In this document: positions 31,956-47,300 of the stretch, piece by piece
How positions within the stretch are numbered: position 1 is the stretch's first letter
Layout: every line of letters begins with the position of its first letter
Origin: Monarcha castaneiventris obscurior
Lineage: Eukaryota > Chordata > Aves > Passeriformes > Monarchidae
Assembly (NCBI GenBank): GCA_026261815.1
Contig: JAMPIT010000894.1
Span: forward strand, 56,038,147-56,102,146
Direction of reading: 5' to 3'
Length of the DNA: 64,000 nucleotides
Made by a program: the position numbers and the translations under genes
The notes under the pieces: model-generated
Database searches by the model: none
Told to the model about the DNA's origin: nothing
What the model saw: only the letters and a program-made list of their open reading frames with translations

Positions 31956-34900
31956 GATCTGGCTATTCACAGAATTTAAGTGAAAAAATGACATCTACAT
32001 TTATTTATCTGTTTTTATTTTAATTAATTTTTAGTGCTTTTTCAGCAACATTTTTAGGATCAATACCTTTGTGAGCCTGACAGCCTGCTTTAGCACACTG
32101 CTTATCTATTTATTTGTAAACAGACATTTACACAAACCTTTGCAAAGGAATTGTGTTTATTCAGGAAAGTTTCTGTAGACACTGCAAGCATCAGCATAAA
32201 TGATTTAATGAACAATGTAGCAAAAAATTTCAAGGTCATTTGGGAACATACAACAGCAAAGCTGCCAGTTCTCCTGCTTTTACCTTGAGTTTTACAATAC
32301 TTAAGAAGCTTTTTTATGGAACAAACATAAGAAACACCTACCAAAAAAATCTTAAGTAAAACACACTGTATTACTATTTGAATTTTCATCCTTTACATGA
32401 AAATTCTGAATTCTTGAGGTTGTGGGGAAAAAAGAAAATTAACTATTTTTAAATGACATTATTTTTAAGCATATCACATTTTTACAGGACTGGTTAAAGT
32501 TACTTATTCATTTTAAATTTGCAGAGCTAGGATAGACTGTCAGGGTGGCACCAAATTCTCAAAAAGCATGAGAAGAGTTTGGGTTCAAACTCTGATCTTC
32601 TTAGACTCTGGAGTTAGGCAGCAATGTAGAGGGGAAAATGTAGCAGTTTGGCTACTGTCAGTAACTAAGCAGTCAATAATAGTAATAGTAGCACAGCTTT
32701 ATTATGATATGCAACAAAATACGTATTTCCTTAACTAGAAACTACTCCTTTAATAAAGCTTTCAGAGTTTAAACTCCCCAGCAAAATCAAACACAAGAGG
32801 AGACTGCAGAGAGCTCCTCCTAAAAGCCATTTAGATTATTCCACAAAGAACAAAACTATTGTTTGCAGAACTTTACTAAAGAAGCGATAGTGCTTTCAAA
32901 AGGTTGAACTGTGGGCCAAATTACATAATACAATATATTCTGACATGCTTGTTGAGCAATTGTGAATGTTCCCTTGAGCCAAAAAGCTTTCTGCTCACCA
33001 GCCCAAGCACATCTTCAAGGGAACATCTGAGGCCACAGCCCACGAGCAGAGAAGACCCTCTGGACCATGTGCTGGGAGGGCAGCTCAGCCAACCCACTCC
33101 CCTCCAGAGGGGAGACCCAAATTGGGGCTGCAGCAGAAGGCTACAGCAGGACACCCAAAAAAGGATGTTCCTCATGTGCCTGGCGTGCCACGGGGCCATA
33201 CCTCAGCAGAGAGGAGGTAACAAACAGGTTGGCACCAGCATCTTCAGCCACTGTTGCTGCTAATTGAGCTCAAAGGTTACCACCCTAATACTTGTTAATT
33301 TCAACTCACTTCAGAGCTTTGGAGCTTCAGTTTCTGGAGGTAACACACACACACACAAGGCTGGGAGAGGACAAGCTCTCTGTGCTTTTCAGTGACTTTT
33401 TCAGGCCAAGACACGAAGGGCAGATGGGGAGGCTGAGCCCTGGGCAACCCTGTGCTTGCCCTGGAGGACACGGAGGCAGATCCTATTTGGGGTCTGTTCC
33501 AGCAAGATAACCAGGAGAGAAGTTAATCCTCCCCAAGGAGAGATACCATCTCAGAGGTGCCAAGTGCACAGGATCAATAAAAGGACCGAGGTTTCCACAA
33601 TGTCTGCTGCTGCTTTCAAGCTCTTTCCACTCCCTGTGATGAAGGATAAAGAGGTGAAGACCAGGAAAGAAATGTAGGTCACACACAGATGTATCCTGCT
33701 TTCTCTGTCTGCACAGTGTTCAATATTGCCCCACTGATAATGCTTTCAAAGTACAAAAGTCTCTGCTCTCAAAAAAAAAGAAAATAAAAATTATATTGAT
33801 TTTTAGATTAGAAAGCTTTCAGGTCACACTGAAGAGAGGGTGTGAAAAAGAGCAAATAACGTACCTTTTTTTAAAAAATGCAACAAAATAATCAAATCCA
33901 AATTCTATTCTCTCTTCAAGATTTATAATCAGTATATCCATGCTGGTGTACAATGCAAATTCTGAACCCAAAAAAGTGAAGTCTATTACATGGCCAGCCC
34001 CAGAATGCAAAAACGTTAAAATACTGAGTATATGAATGAGTTGATGGAAAAATATTGAGTTGCAATTTTGGGACATTCTTGTATGGAGGGGAATCCTCCT
34101 TATGTCCGTGAATGAGACTACAAACACAAGGTGTTGCTGAGAAAGAGTCCACATAAAATGCATGGTTTTTCTTAGATTAGAAAAACTATATTCTGGAGCA
34201 GGTTTGACAGCACTGAAGGTAAGGGACAGCACAGAAAGCTTCTTTATAAGGTTTTGGGGTTTTCCTCTCTCCCCACTTAAAAAGGACAGAAACTAGGGAA
34301 AAAGCCTTACATACAACACCTTGTTCTTTCTTGCATACTGACTCTTCAGAAATTATCAATTTAAAGGCAATCCCTTTTTAAAAAAAATCTGATATTTTCT
34401 TTTTTACTTCAATATTGTCCTTTGATTCCTGCCTTTAACAAATGTAGCAAAGGCCCAGGCTCCAAAAGGGGGAAATCATTTTCCTCTGGAGGAAACATTC
34501 AGCTTCCAGGAAGCCGTCAGAGAACATCCTGAGTTCAAGTCAGGATGACAGGCAGCAATTAACTTCTCCTGAACAACAAATCAACTTGCAACTTTGCTTT
34601 GACCTGCTGTGGAAATCCAACATGAAGTGCAATATCCATTACATATTAATGAACTATGCATATCAACTAGGTAATTAATTCTTAAGTTCCTTGTCTGTTC
34701 TACAGTAAATGAAGACTTGGCTCAGGCTAGAAAGTATCATGAAGCTGTTTAAAAGTTATTTCCATTATCTACGACTTTCACTGTGCACAGCCCATTAGTC
34801 TTTATTTTCAGGGTCTTTTCTTGGCTGCATAGAAGAGTCAATAGCTCAAGTTTATAATAATATGTTGCCTCATTTCCCTTTCTCACCTCTTGGAAATCAA

Positions 34901-37900
34901 TGCAAATATTTATCTGTACTGTCCATAACAAAAAAATCAGCCACACTCATGGACAGAGGACAAGAGGCTAAAAGCAGCAAGGAGGGGCCCAGTCACTGGT
35001 GGCAGAGAGGTTAAAAAACTGCCCAGTCAAATCTTACTTTTCAGTCCATAATTAAAATCCAGAATAAACATCATATAGATGCAAATATATGAGAATTGCT
35101 TCTGAATCTGAAAAATCAAGAGTAATATTGGCAAACTGTAGGGTTCCCAACATGCTGGAGAATTACCTTAGCTCCCAGCCCAGCTCCAGGCTTCCCCGGG
35201 AGTAACAGACACTCAACCCACCACCAGGACAAGGTGCGTGCAACTGCTCCTCACCCATTTCCCTGCAAAAGTGATGGATCTGTCTGAATCACCTGGGAAT
35301 TTAATTTCCAGATATCAAAGCAGCAAACCCAAAGGTCAGGAAGGCCCAAACATAGGGATAAAGCAGGTAGATGTACCCAAAGGCCATAGTTCTGTGTTTG
35401 CATTGACTGCCTAAACACAAAAAACGTCACTACTAATCAGTGATGTGGTGTGAAAAAGTTGATTGTTTTCCCTAAGATAAAGGCATTAGCATTTTCTGTC
35501 AAATCATTAGACAACATCTTCCCTGTGAAATGACAGGAGTCCTAAAAAAACATTTCAAAAAGCAGGATCGCTGCTACAGGGCCAACAATATTTTAGTAAT
35601 AGCTGAAGTCACTTTTAATTGTAAATGGTTAATGATTACCAAGTGAGCAGCTGGTTTCTCAAAAATAAGACACTGCCTGGAAGAAAGGGCATTATTAGAA
35701 AGAAAAGATGATGCCATTTCCTAATGGTGACAGCGCTGCTCAAGTCAGTGGATCTCCTAATTTAAATCTCCAAGGTATAGGAGAAAGATTTGGGGTTCTT
35801 GAATAGATAGTAAGTAAAAGATTTCCTCTGAAAAGTCTAATACAAGCCAAATAAGATGCATTTTTCCTCCACAGTAGTATGATTTCCTTGGCTGCCTTCT
35901 GCTGTGCTTGCTCATGGAACTCACATGCTCCATCACATTGCACCTATCAGAATGGCAAACATGGCTCTGGTAGGACAGAAACTGAGAATCTTCCCCCTTA
36001 GATCCCAACTGAACCCCATCTTTCTAACTTCTAATTCAACTCAGAACTAAATCCCCCAAAAAGTCCATCTCTGTGACCCACTTTGGGTACTGCCACAATA
36101 TTTTTTGTCACTTGGTTGCTGCTCTTTTTGCTAAAGTTTCATAAGATTCTGTTCTCCAAAAATTTCTGGAAGCTATTTCTAAAAACAGCCTCAAACAAAG
36201 ACAGACCCTAATTTCTTTCCAAGCACTCAGTTAATCTTTAGGGACATGCGTAGTCACTTCTAACAAAAAGAGAAAGACGATGCCATACTCAGACAGGCTT
36301 TTCCTTTGTACACACACTGTGGAAACATTTTGCATTCATGTCAGTATAACTGAATATCTGGATTTGAAAGTCCTCAGCCTAACCAGGATTTTAGGAGCTT
36401 TACTGCTACACTGTCAAACACATGCACTATATAGTATTTAAGAAGGTTTTCCATTAATCTTCTCTATGCTAGTATTGTTATTTAAATGAGATAATTCAAA
36501 TGAGGTAGGGATAACCAGGGGAAACTAATGAATACAGGATATTTCTCAAAAATTAAATAAAGATATATGAAAAGAAAAGGCATGAAGGAAGAAGGTGCTA
36601 AAACTTTCAGGTCATGCAGTCATTTATTACTCTTTTTACTCAGTTAAGAGTTTCTCAGGTGTCAAAGTAACAGCATTAAGATCCAAGTACCTGATGCTAC
36701 AAAACAGGAACCCTGACCATCCAAAGCTTTGCTCCAGGTAAGATCAGAAGCAGAAGGTGAAAGCTTCTTCCCGTAACCTTCCTGACAGGTGACATATTGC
36801 ACAAACCAGGGAAGCGCATCAGCAAATTTCTTAAGTCAGATTTATGCCACTTCAAGTACTGTTTCCACACATGCTCTTCCTCACTGTCAAGATTTACTGG
36901 CCTGGATGTCAGGAAAACATCTCAGGAACTGCGAGTGCAAACACAGAGGTGACACACCACACTCATGAGAAGTAATTTTCATTCCAAGGTTGCTGCCTCC
37001 CTTTCATCAATCAGGACACTGGTGCAGTGGGCTGGTGACTCCATGGGTGAATCGTGAACTAAAGCTGTGAGCACAGTAAAGAGTTACAGTGCAAATGCTG
37101 AACATGGAACCATCAGAAGATGCTCGTGACAATTTCACAAGCAGGAAAAAAGTCTCTAAATTATTTTTTCAAATATTTTTTTGCCTCAGGTGCATCTAGG
37201 TCATGACTTTTAAAATTCTCTCAGTGAAGGGTGCTTCTTTGCCACCTTCTCCTCCAGGGTCTGTCCTTCCCTACAAGACCCAAGAGGAACACCAAGCTGA
37301 GCTGTGGGACCTGCCCTGCTCCCCAACAGCTCTCACACCACTCACATTGCAGCTCTATCTGCTTTCCCATCCTCCTGTAACACTCCAAGGGTCCCAGGCA
37401 GGAGGGTGGATCACCTGCAGAGTGTGGAGAGTTTATAGAGAATTAGAGTTCCTTGGGGCAAAGTCTGTTTGCACAGTGCCCAAGGGGCTGCCTTGAAAGA
37501 GCAAAGAAAAGCAGCTGAGGGGTGAGGGGGGAAAGAAGTTGAAAAACCAAGTTTCTGGTTTCACAATTATCCATGAGCAATGCCAGATCAGAGCTGGGCA
37601 GCAGAAGGAAAGCCCAAAATGCACCTTTGCACCTGTGTACCACAGTGAACACTCTGCTGGTGAGTGAATCTCCACCTGCTGTCGACTTCTCTGGCCCCTA
37701 AGGAGAGGGGCACACGAGACCCCCTAGCTCAATGTCTGGGCTCAAAGACAGGTGCTATTCTGAACTAAGCTGAAGCCAAATGCTTTATTAGCAGGAAAGG
37801 GCAGAAATGAGATTGTAAATTCTGGTCATAGTCTAGAGATTTGTCTTGTTGGCTTTCCCATTAATTTCTTTCTCATGGTTTTACCAAAAGTGATCTGAAT

Positions 37901-40900
37901 CTTAAGAAAAGTCTAACAATTAATTTCATTCTTGACTGGCTACTGCTTTTTCATTAACAAGTGATGCTTAAAAGAGTATGAGGAATGTTCCCAGAATTCC
38001 AATTATAAAACTAAATAACAACAATTTTCTGCAAAGATTTCTCATCTCAGATATTGTCATTTCAAAGTGATAATTATGTTTCAGTCACATCCCCTTCCTG
38101 CAAACCACGAGGCACCGTATTTCTCAACCAAAAGCTTCTTTTATTGCACGAGTTATTTAAAAATCTGCCTAGAAATATTAAAATGCTGACAATAACAAAA
38201 ATAAATTTTGACAACAGAAGGCAGTACATTACACAACTTAACAGCATCAATCGCAGGACCTCAGTTTGCAGCTATCACCATGAGGCTGCACTGTTATGAA
38301 ATAAGATGGTTCATTGGCAGTGCAAAATTTAGCTAGAAGCTAAAAAATTAATACCACACATTTATCCTCACCATAAAGAAACAATACTAGAGCACAGCAG
38401 TGGATTAAAAAGGGAGCCTACACTACAGGGTGAGCCAGGATGGGATTAAACTCTGTCTCCCTGTGTGTGACTTGTTGTGTTCTACCATGAAAATACAATT
38501 TTCTTATCTTCTCAGTAAGGCCTTGCACAGCAGCATTTGCACAAGCATCAGTTCCATTTGTTTAGGAGAACTCTTTAAATGGAAATAGAGCCTGCTTTCT
38601 TCTCAGTCAACCTTTTTTTTTAGTTATTTACATAAATACATTCCAACCTACTGCAAACATAGTAAATCTAATCCCCACTGCCCTGAACCTACTGTTATCA
38701 CTTGAGTTTGAGTAAAGCTCATCTTAACTCTGGTCACTTAATACCATCTCATGCCAGGAAGGGACTGGAAGTGCTAAAATATCTTGCCTCCTCTTTTTAA
38801 AACCCATCCCTTCTAAGAATAAAGACTTGTCTGTTGATCTGGCAGCAGTTTTGATCTTTATTTTCACAGCTGCAAACAGCTGCAAGAGCAGCAGGGCAGG
38901 CATGAATCACACCTGCTGCTTCAGCACTCCACTGATCTCAGATCCAATGAGCTCAGGAAAGTTTGGGGTATTTTTTAAAACCCCATAAAAAAGTGCCAGA
39001 AATCATCAATTCTTTTTATTTCATTGTTTTTACCTCTTTTTCTTTTTTTTTTGTTTTTTATTCTTAGTTTTGGTCCCCGTCTTTCCCAGGGACTCAAGGC
39101 TATTGAGAAAATGGAAGTACAAACGAGATTTCTGGGAAATCACCCAGCAGCACGCCCAGTCAGTACAGGTGTAAAAGCAACAGAAATAGTACATGGATAC
39201 TCCTACAGGCATGTCTTACTTTCTGAATTCCAATGAGAAATACATTAATTTTCATTTAAATTCCTTTCTGTAGCATTTTTCTTTCCTTTCTTGTAAGCTA
39301 TTCTGTTAATCACCTTCATTCTCAGGCATATATGAAATAAGAAATGTGAAGAATCAGTAATGAAGTGTACAGTATATTTGCAAGTAATCTAGTTAGAAAA
39401 GAAATCCCCAATTTAAATTTGATAGTCAGTATATCAAAACTGGGTAGATTACAGACAACAGGTTAAAATGGGAGACTGTACCTCAGCTAAGGCAAATTCA
39501 GGAAATCTAATTTACCAGGAACACCACAATGGATGCAGTGCAATTACTGTAACTGTCAACATCAAAGTCTCTGAAATCTCTTGGCACTATCATATGAAAA
39601 AATAAATCTTCAGGAACTTTATTTAATTGTGGATGCACATTAGTCACGCTGTCACACTGCACTTGGTATCACACAACATGCCTCGAGGTATTGCATTCCA
39701 GTTATCCAAGAAATACCACAGCCAGCTAAGTGAAAACAACACTTAGGAGGCAAAAAAATATCTTCCAGTGGTTCCCCTCAGTGTGGCAAGTGGCTCCAAG
39801 GTTAAAAATAAATTGGTATATTTAGTCTTCTGTAAGAGTTCAGGCATTGTGCACTGATTCAGCCTCTGATCTGACCTGAGCCAAGCCATGTTTGCTGAGG
39901 GATTTGGAGGAAGAGTCATCAGTGATTTAACTACAAAATTAGTCCTTGCTGGCCCACTGTTTTTCAGGAAAATGTGGTCTCTTTAAACAGCGACAAATAA
40001 ATCTTGGGGTAAGGTTTGCACCGATGCTGAGAATAATGCTGCTCCTCACTTGCAAGATATAATGCCAAAAAAAGCACACCATTTAGACAAATAATACTTG
40101 AGATAATACTGTTCCCTTGGAAAAACAGGCAGAGAAGGAATGGGTGTTCAGTGATCAGTGACCTGCTGCTTGGCTACAAACTACCTCTCAATTCAACAAC
40201 CAGGCTTCTCTGCAGACAAGCCATTTCTTTACAAAAATCTGGGAAAAAAAACACCACTGCATTTTTAGGTAGATAATGTTTCCTTTGATGTTTTATTATA
40301 GATTGAATAATATAGATATAGTTGCTTAGGTAAACTGCAATGCAACCTCATCAACATCCAGGTGAGTCAAAGCACCACCAAGGAAGCTTCTATCCAAATA
40401 TCGAGTGTCTTCTTTAACTGAGCACCTGAACATTACCTTCCTGTGGCCACTGATTTTCCCTTTTTACCTTCTCTGCTCTCTTCAGAAGGGTTTCAGACCC
40501 AGCCTTGCCTGTGGCATCCAAGGAAAGCTGCCCTGAACCACAAACCTCACCAAGGCACAAGTTTGGAGCGGTGGTTTGGACCCCTTTACCAAACACAGTC
40601 TTGCTGCAAATCATTTCCCTGCTGGGGCAAATCCCATCTCCATGTTCACCCACAATTACTGACTCATGGACACGTTCCCTTAGAAAAGATGTGTAGGTCT
40701 GTGCAGTATTTTCCATGAAGATATTTATTCTCTCTGTGGGAAGGAGGAGGTTATGCAAAATCATTACTGAATTCTGTGCCCAACCAGCCTTCCTGCCTTC
40801 CTTCCTTCCATATTCCCAAGGCATGTAGGGACCAAGCTGGGAAACAGAGGGACAGTGTTGTGTGACATGTCAAAGGGAAACTGCCCAAAGCCTGCCCCTA

Positions 40901-43099
40901 CAGCAGTTTTATTTAGTTATTTACAGCAACATTTACAAACTTGGTAGACTAAATTCCAGACTCAGTCACCAAAACAGAGCAACCTGTTTTCCTGAGTGGT
41001 GTATCCCATGAACATCTGTTCATTATGCAGTGACCAAAGATTTTAATCATTTTTTACAAAGAGAGCTAAATTTGCGAATCCTGTCCCCAAATTAAGACCC
41101 CCAAATACATGCATTTCAACTATTTGGCCTAAAAGTATATTTGTTGCAGAGCAGAGACACATTTATTTCTAAGAAAATGAAAATACGAAGAGAGGCACCT
41201 AGAATTAACAATATTGCATTCCTGTGGGGTTTCTTCTCACCATCCCTCTACAATGAATTCACTAAACAGTAATTTAAAATTCTATGCATTAAAGATTTAT
41301 ATGGTAGCTTGGTCTCCAGCTTCTGAAATACATAAACACTTGAACAAAATATGAAGGATCCTCAGAGATTTGTCACAGTTCTAGGAGCTCTGGAAGCTCT
41401 TTTTGGGTTTTTTTTTCTCCTCCTATCAGCTCCACAAAGTCCAGATGAAGAGCTGCAAATCCCACTTGTTAACAAGGGGGCTGAAACCCTCTGGTACTTC
41501 TGAGGGAGAGAGAAGCCAAACTCGCATGAAAAACACCACGATTAGAAGTGAGAAATATTGAAATATTCCTGAGTCTGTGGAAACAACGTCTGGAAGGCAC
41601 TAAGATGGCATAGGGAAGAGAGCACCCAGTGGTGTGAGCAGGGCATGGAGCAGGCAACACACCTCCACGAGCCACAGGAAGGGCAAACTGCCCAGGGCAG
41701 TGTCTGGCAGAATGAGAACAGCATTTAAAAAAGAAAAAAACCCAAAACCACCACCAAAAAAAAAAAAATCTACAAAGTTTTGAAGTTTTGCTACTTGTTT
41801 TAGATTACCCCAGCTCACTCAAGTCAATCTTGATGCCTTGAAACCTGGCTCATTGATTTTCACAGTGTAGGAAGAGCAATTACGTGCACATACATATATA
41901 TATATTTCTCAAAAAAGAGGCTCAGTTTGCAAGCTACTCATCAGCTGAAGTGCCTGAAAATAATTTCATAAACATCTAATAAGCACTTGGCATTTACAAG
42001 CTGCCAGGCACACAGCAATCAACATTTTCATGCAGAGCCTGGACATCTGCCCTCTGTGATCTGCCCTTTCAAAAATTAAAAGTAAATTAAAAATCAATTG
42101 CAGGAATAAGAATTTATATATTGTGCTCTTCTTTTCGAGGTGGTTTTATGGGGTTTTTTACCCTTAAAAAAAAAAAAAAAAAAAAGTCCTGGGTACATTG
42201 CTACTTTGGGTAAATAACTGAGTATTTTTAAGAAGGGTGAAATTTAACACTGAGTGCCAGTTTGTGGAAATAAATACACTTGATTTCCAACCATATGCTG
42301 GTCTAAATGGTACTAGAATTAAAATAAGAGCAGAAAAATCCTAGATAATTATTCCAATCCAGCTGAAGACAATAGGAAAGAATTTTTAATGGAACTATTT
42401 AAAATTAAATAAAAGGCAGGCAAATTATCTAAGCTATTAAAGCATTTTGATTAAAAAAAAAAAAAACTTACAAGGAAGTATTCCTGAAAATAGAGTATTT
42501 CAAATTTTCATTTTCAAATAAAACATTCCTTTTTAGACCTGCTTAGAGAAAAAGTAATCAGAATGTAAATAACATGAAGATTAAGTTAAATATTTAGTTG
42601 CACGCCAATCTGAAAACTTGTGAGAAGGCTGATTGATTCAAAATCGAGATATTGATGAAATTAATCTGAAACGGAATAGTTTTTGGGTTTTTTTTTTTGT
42701 TTGTTTGACTGGAGTAAAACCAAAAAAACTCAGCTGAGGGCAGGAGTGAGGGCATTCACAGCTCCCCTGAGAGCCCGGCCCCTAAAACACTCTCTGTCCT
42801 CCAACGCCTTACAAAGTAGTTCTGCTTCTCCAGAAGATGTGTGAGGGAAGATAAGGGCTTGAGATTGGTATTTGAAGTCAACCCACAGAAGAAAAAAACC
42901 CTCGTTCCATGTAAATTTAAGTGGCAGCGCCAGATGCCCAACACGGCGGTGAATCGGAAACAGCGATAAGGAGAAGCGCTAAGCATCATTAAGGGGGCAG
43001 GCTGTGCAGCTAATGGACCATTAGGTTATCTCCCCGTTAAATGGGAATGCTTTGAGCACTATTTTTCCAAGCACAACCACTGCCTAGAGCTGCTCCCGC
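31956..43099. other. Gene-free region (intron 1 or intergenic)
   Basis: About 11 kb of AT-rich DNA without a supportable exon. It has short low-complexity runs, such as the (CA)n near 33340 and A/T tracts near 39030-39060, 41755 and 42165-42185. Open frames are short, unconserved-looking and lack splice context. Confidence 0.6.
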
Positions 43100-44330
43100 C
43101 GCAGGGGTCACCACTGAATCCCAGACACCCAGAGAGGTGACAAACCTCTGCTGTGGGACTGCCATGGGGCCAGGCCCCCACTAAAGCCTCTCTACCACAG
43201 CTGGACAGGGGACAGAAACCGTAACAAAGGGGTGAGATAAGGACTGAGAGAGCTCCCTCACAAAATATCATCACAGGCAAAACAAGCTCAAATTAGAGGT
43301 ATTAACTGAATTTATTACTATCAAAATCAGAGCAGGATAATGGGAGGTAAAATAAATCTTAAAAACACCTTCCCTTCACCCCTCCCTCCTTCCCAGATCC
43401 TCCTCCTCCCTGAGCAGGGCAGGGAGATGGGAATGGTCAGTTCATCACGTTGTTTCTCCCTCTGCTCAGGAAGAGGAGTCCTTCCCCTGGCTCCAGCCTG
43501 GGGTGCCTCCCACGGGAGACAGTTTTCCATGAACTTCTCCACCATGAGTCCATCCCACAGGCAACAGTTCTCCACAAATTGCTGCAATGTGGGTCACTCT
43601 TCCACGGGGTGCAGTCCTTCAGGAGCAGCCTGCTCCCATGTAGGTCCCCTGAGGAGTCACAAGTCCTACCAGGAAATCTGCTCCAGTGTGGGCTCCTCTC
43701 TCCACGGGTCTGCAGGTCCCTGCCAGGAGCCTGTTCCAGCACGGGCCTCCCACAGGTTCACAGCCTCTTCTCAGGCATTCCCCTGCTCTGGTGTGGTCTC
43801 CTCCAGGGGCTGCAGGTGGATCTCAGCAACCCCGTGGCCCTCCCATGCCTCACCATGGTCTGCACCACGGGCTGCAGAGGAATCCCAGCTCCAGCACCTG
43901 GAGCACCTCCTGCCCCTCCTTCTCCACTGACCTGGGGTCTGCAGGGCTGTTCCTCTCACATAGTCTTACCCCGTTCTTCTCTGGTCACAATTACATCTGC
44001 AAAATGACTTTTTTTTCCTTATATCTATTACCTCAGAGATGTTACCACCATTTCTAATTGGCCCAGCCTTGGCCAGCAGCACATCTGCCTTTGGAGCTGC
44101 CAGGGACTGGCTCTGCTGGACATGGAGGAAGCTTCTGGCAGCTCCTCCCAGAACCCACCCCTGCAGCCCCCCTGCTACCAAAACCAGCCCATGCAAACCC
44201 AATCCAGCTGCTCTGGACCAGCCACTTCAAGCCCCCACACCTGCCAGCAGCAGCGGGGTCCCCAGGGCCGAGCCCTCCCCAGCAGCCACTGCTGACCCCC
44301 CAGGCTCGGGGTGATGGAAGCACTGATGGG
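43100..44330 (-). mobile_element. Avian LTR-type interspersed repeat, minus orientation
   Basis: I recognise the sequence as a multi-copy bird repeat. On the minus strand it starts with a GC-rich segment, then a stretch ending gaggtaatagatataagg (TATA-like). About eight degenerate units of 45-60 bp follow, each with a theme like CCCGTGG...CACGCTGGAGCAG. It ends with an AT-rich segment containing a polyadenylation-like AATAAA and ccctgtccagctgtgg. Ordered as promoter-like part, repeats and polyadenylation-like part, it fits a solo LTR or an LTR-derived element of an endogenous retrovirus. No intact viral gene is present. Edges are approximate, and the exact family would need a repeat library. 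Confidence 0.7.
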
Positions 44331-47300
44331 AATTGCTCTCCCAGCCCTCCTTCTGAGAGGTCCTCACTGTCCTGGCCGTGCTCATTAACCACAACACAGA
44401 CAAGCCCAACCTTTGAGCCTCTCACGGCAACAGCATCTGGCAAACAACCTTACTATGCTGTAAATGCAAATCACCTCACTGCTATAAATGGGGTTTGTAG
44501 GCAGCTTGTTGACACCTGGATACACCCACAGAAGGGCAAATACTTCTTTCTATATCTAAAGGCTCTGACTGGGATGCTCATTCTAGATACAATTTATTAA
44601 AAAACCACAAACTGTGAAAACAGATGTGTTTGTACACCAGAAATAAAAGCAGATCATTCTTCAAAAAGGCTGAGACAAAACAAATATTTTCTTTTGCCAG
44701 TAATGTAACAAATTTGCTGCATTTCCAATGAGACCAAGAACAACCTTTTCCACACACACAGAGGGGCAAGATTTTACAAACTATTACCCAGAACTAATGT
44801 CACAGTACCAATTCCCAGGGGCTGCTCATTAAATATCATAGCACTAATAGAGAGGGCATCAAATACGCATTTCCCTAAATTCTTCAAATGCCAACAGATG
44901 AAGATATGCCTCTCAGGATCTCACGCAAGAGAAAAGGAGTTACAACAGGAACACAAACAGGACAGGCTTTATTTCACCCTGCTGACCCCATATGACCTTG
45001 CATCATCCTGGATCCTTAGTTTGAATTTGGAGCCTGTGCCAGGTCCTGAGCTGGTTTAAGTGGCCAAGGCCAAACTTGCTGACGATTCAGCAGGGGAAGG
45101 GGGACCATTTCCCTGCCTACCTATCCAAACACTAATTTGTTTTCTAACTTAATAAGATAATTATTTTACCCAGGACCACATGGGAAAAAAAAATATTGTC
45201 TTCTTTACATGACAAGGAGAGAGCCCTGCACACACATCCAGTCCTCTGGAATGTTCCCCTGAAAGACCCAAAGGAGCCCAAACACACCTTTACACACCAC
45301 TGCAGCCCTCCAGCAATCGGCTCTGTTAATTCTGCCAGGTTTAAGAGAGTTTATGCTTGTTTCCTGTGTGTGCTCTCATCTGTCTGTTCTCCAGTGCAGG
45401 TTTTGATTAACATTAAAACCAATACTGTGTCATGAGTGAAGTCACAGCCAGATAATTTACATGGCTCTGGAGAGAAAGGTTTTGGAGTTCTTTTCCCCCG
45501 TCCCCAGCGATGCAGCCCAGCCTCTCCACAGCATCTGCTTCACACTGCAATGACCATTTATTCCCTGCTAGTTCATGCTGCAAAACAAATTTCTCCTCTA
45601 GGACAGACACTTTTCCAGCCCGAAATGCTATATATGTTCCTAAAGCACCAGCAGAAGCCCTTCAGTGAGCTGTCAGATTGGCCAAAACCTATGGGTCCCA
45701 CACCCTCAGCAGGTGTAAATCAGCCTGGAGCCTGGAGTGAAAAAAGCAAAGAAAATCAGGTCGCACCAATAAACCCTCACCTTTATTTTAGACCTGGTCT
45801 ACACAACCCGATGTCTTCAATCTAGCAGAAAATTCAGCCTTTACTAAAAATAGGTCATTTCTTTTGGGGGGAGAAGGGGAGACTGTGGCCCAGGGAGGAG
45901 TTTCTTTCCAGACTATGGCTGCGACATTCCCAGTCCAGCAGCCCTGAGCAGCACTGCTGTAACCTTGCAAGAGCATGCACAGCACCTGCCTCTCCTGATT
46001 AACAGCCCTGCCCTCAACTCTTCCATGGCAAACATTTACAACAAGGCAGCTAATTATGGGAGTGGATAAGCGGGAGGTGAATCCTCCTCAGGGGGCAACT
46101 CACCTTCCTGCCTCGATGAAGCTCACTAATAGGTTTAGTAGGTTATTATTAAAAAGATTTTCTGTGTGAGGGATTTTCTTTATAATCCACAGTCTCAGGG
46201 CACAGAGAAAACACACTTTTCCAATTAGTTAATAACCATTATTTTATTTTTCAAACTGCGTAAGTAGCCACAGGATGATAAAAATCTACATTAAATGACT
46301 CATTTATGCTCACACACCTGCCTCTGCAGAACATCCCACAGCAGAGTGCTACAGAACAAGCACACCAAAAACGACATCAAAGGGAACTGTGAGAGTCAGA
46401 AGCCCATTTTTTCTCTGATCCAAGACAAAGAAAATTCACAGGTCAAACCTCTAGGTACGGAAAAGGTAAAGTACATTTATATTTCTCACCTCCCACTCCT
46501 TGTTTGCTCACCAAAAGCTGGGTGTTGCTTATATCAGTCAAAGAGCAAAGTGATACAAATTACAATACTGTATTTTCTCCTAAATGGCAGTACACAATTT
46601 TGTAACTTATTCAAAAGCATTTATAATGCACACATTTCTTGCATGTATCGTTACTGTGGATCCACAGACAACTGCATTTTGATAGGTCCTGAGAAAAACA
46701 CCTCAAATTCCTCCAAAACAAAAAGGAAAGTAAGTAAAGCATATGAAAAATTAAAAAGAAAATTGTTAAAACTTGGTTCTTTCTTTTCACTTTACCAGGC
46801 ATAATGCACATCAACTCATTAGGCAGAGGTAAGCTTGTTTTCCCATCATCGCTAATGCATCTCCATGATTCCTTAGCAAATTAAAAGCAATTTAAAAAAT
46901 CATCTGCCACTTTTATTGGCAAAACAATACAAGAAAGTAGGAAATACTTCAGAAACTGCTTTTCTGGAGAGAAGTTATTTCATTTTGGACACTGTGAGTG
47001 ACTGTTCTGCACACACAGAGGCCTAAGAACACTCCTCTTGAAGCACAAATGCATCTTGGCCACGTTTTACATTTTTCTCAGCAACTTAAGGCCAAACTAA
47101 CCCAGAAAACCATGAGGTGAAGGGGTTATACAAATCTGAACTGTCAGCATTACAAGAGCGGCCCCTCTGCCTTTTGCCTCTGGAGCAACTCTGCAGCAGG
47201 GCACGGGTGTTTTTTACAATGCCAGGAAGAGTTTTCACTGTGCTACTAATTCAAACAAAAATGGGAAATTCAAATATTTTCTGCGGTTAGACCAACAACC

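Noticed and set aside
43327..44600. ORFs up to 196 codons on both strands
   Set aside because: They are products of the GC-rich LTR-type repeat and its tandem units; frames are inconsistent and there is no gene similarity.
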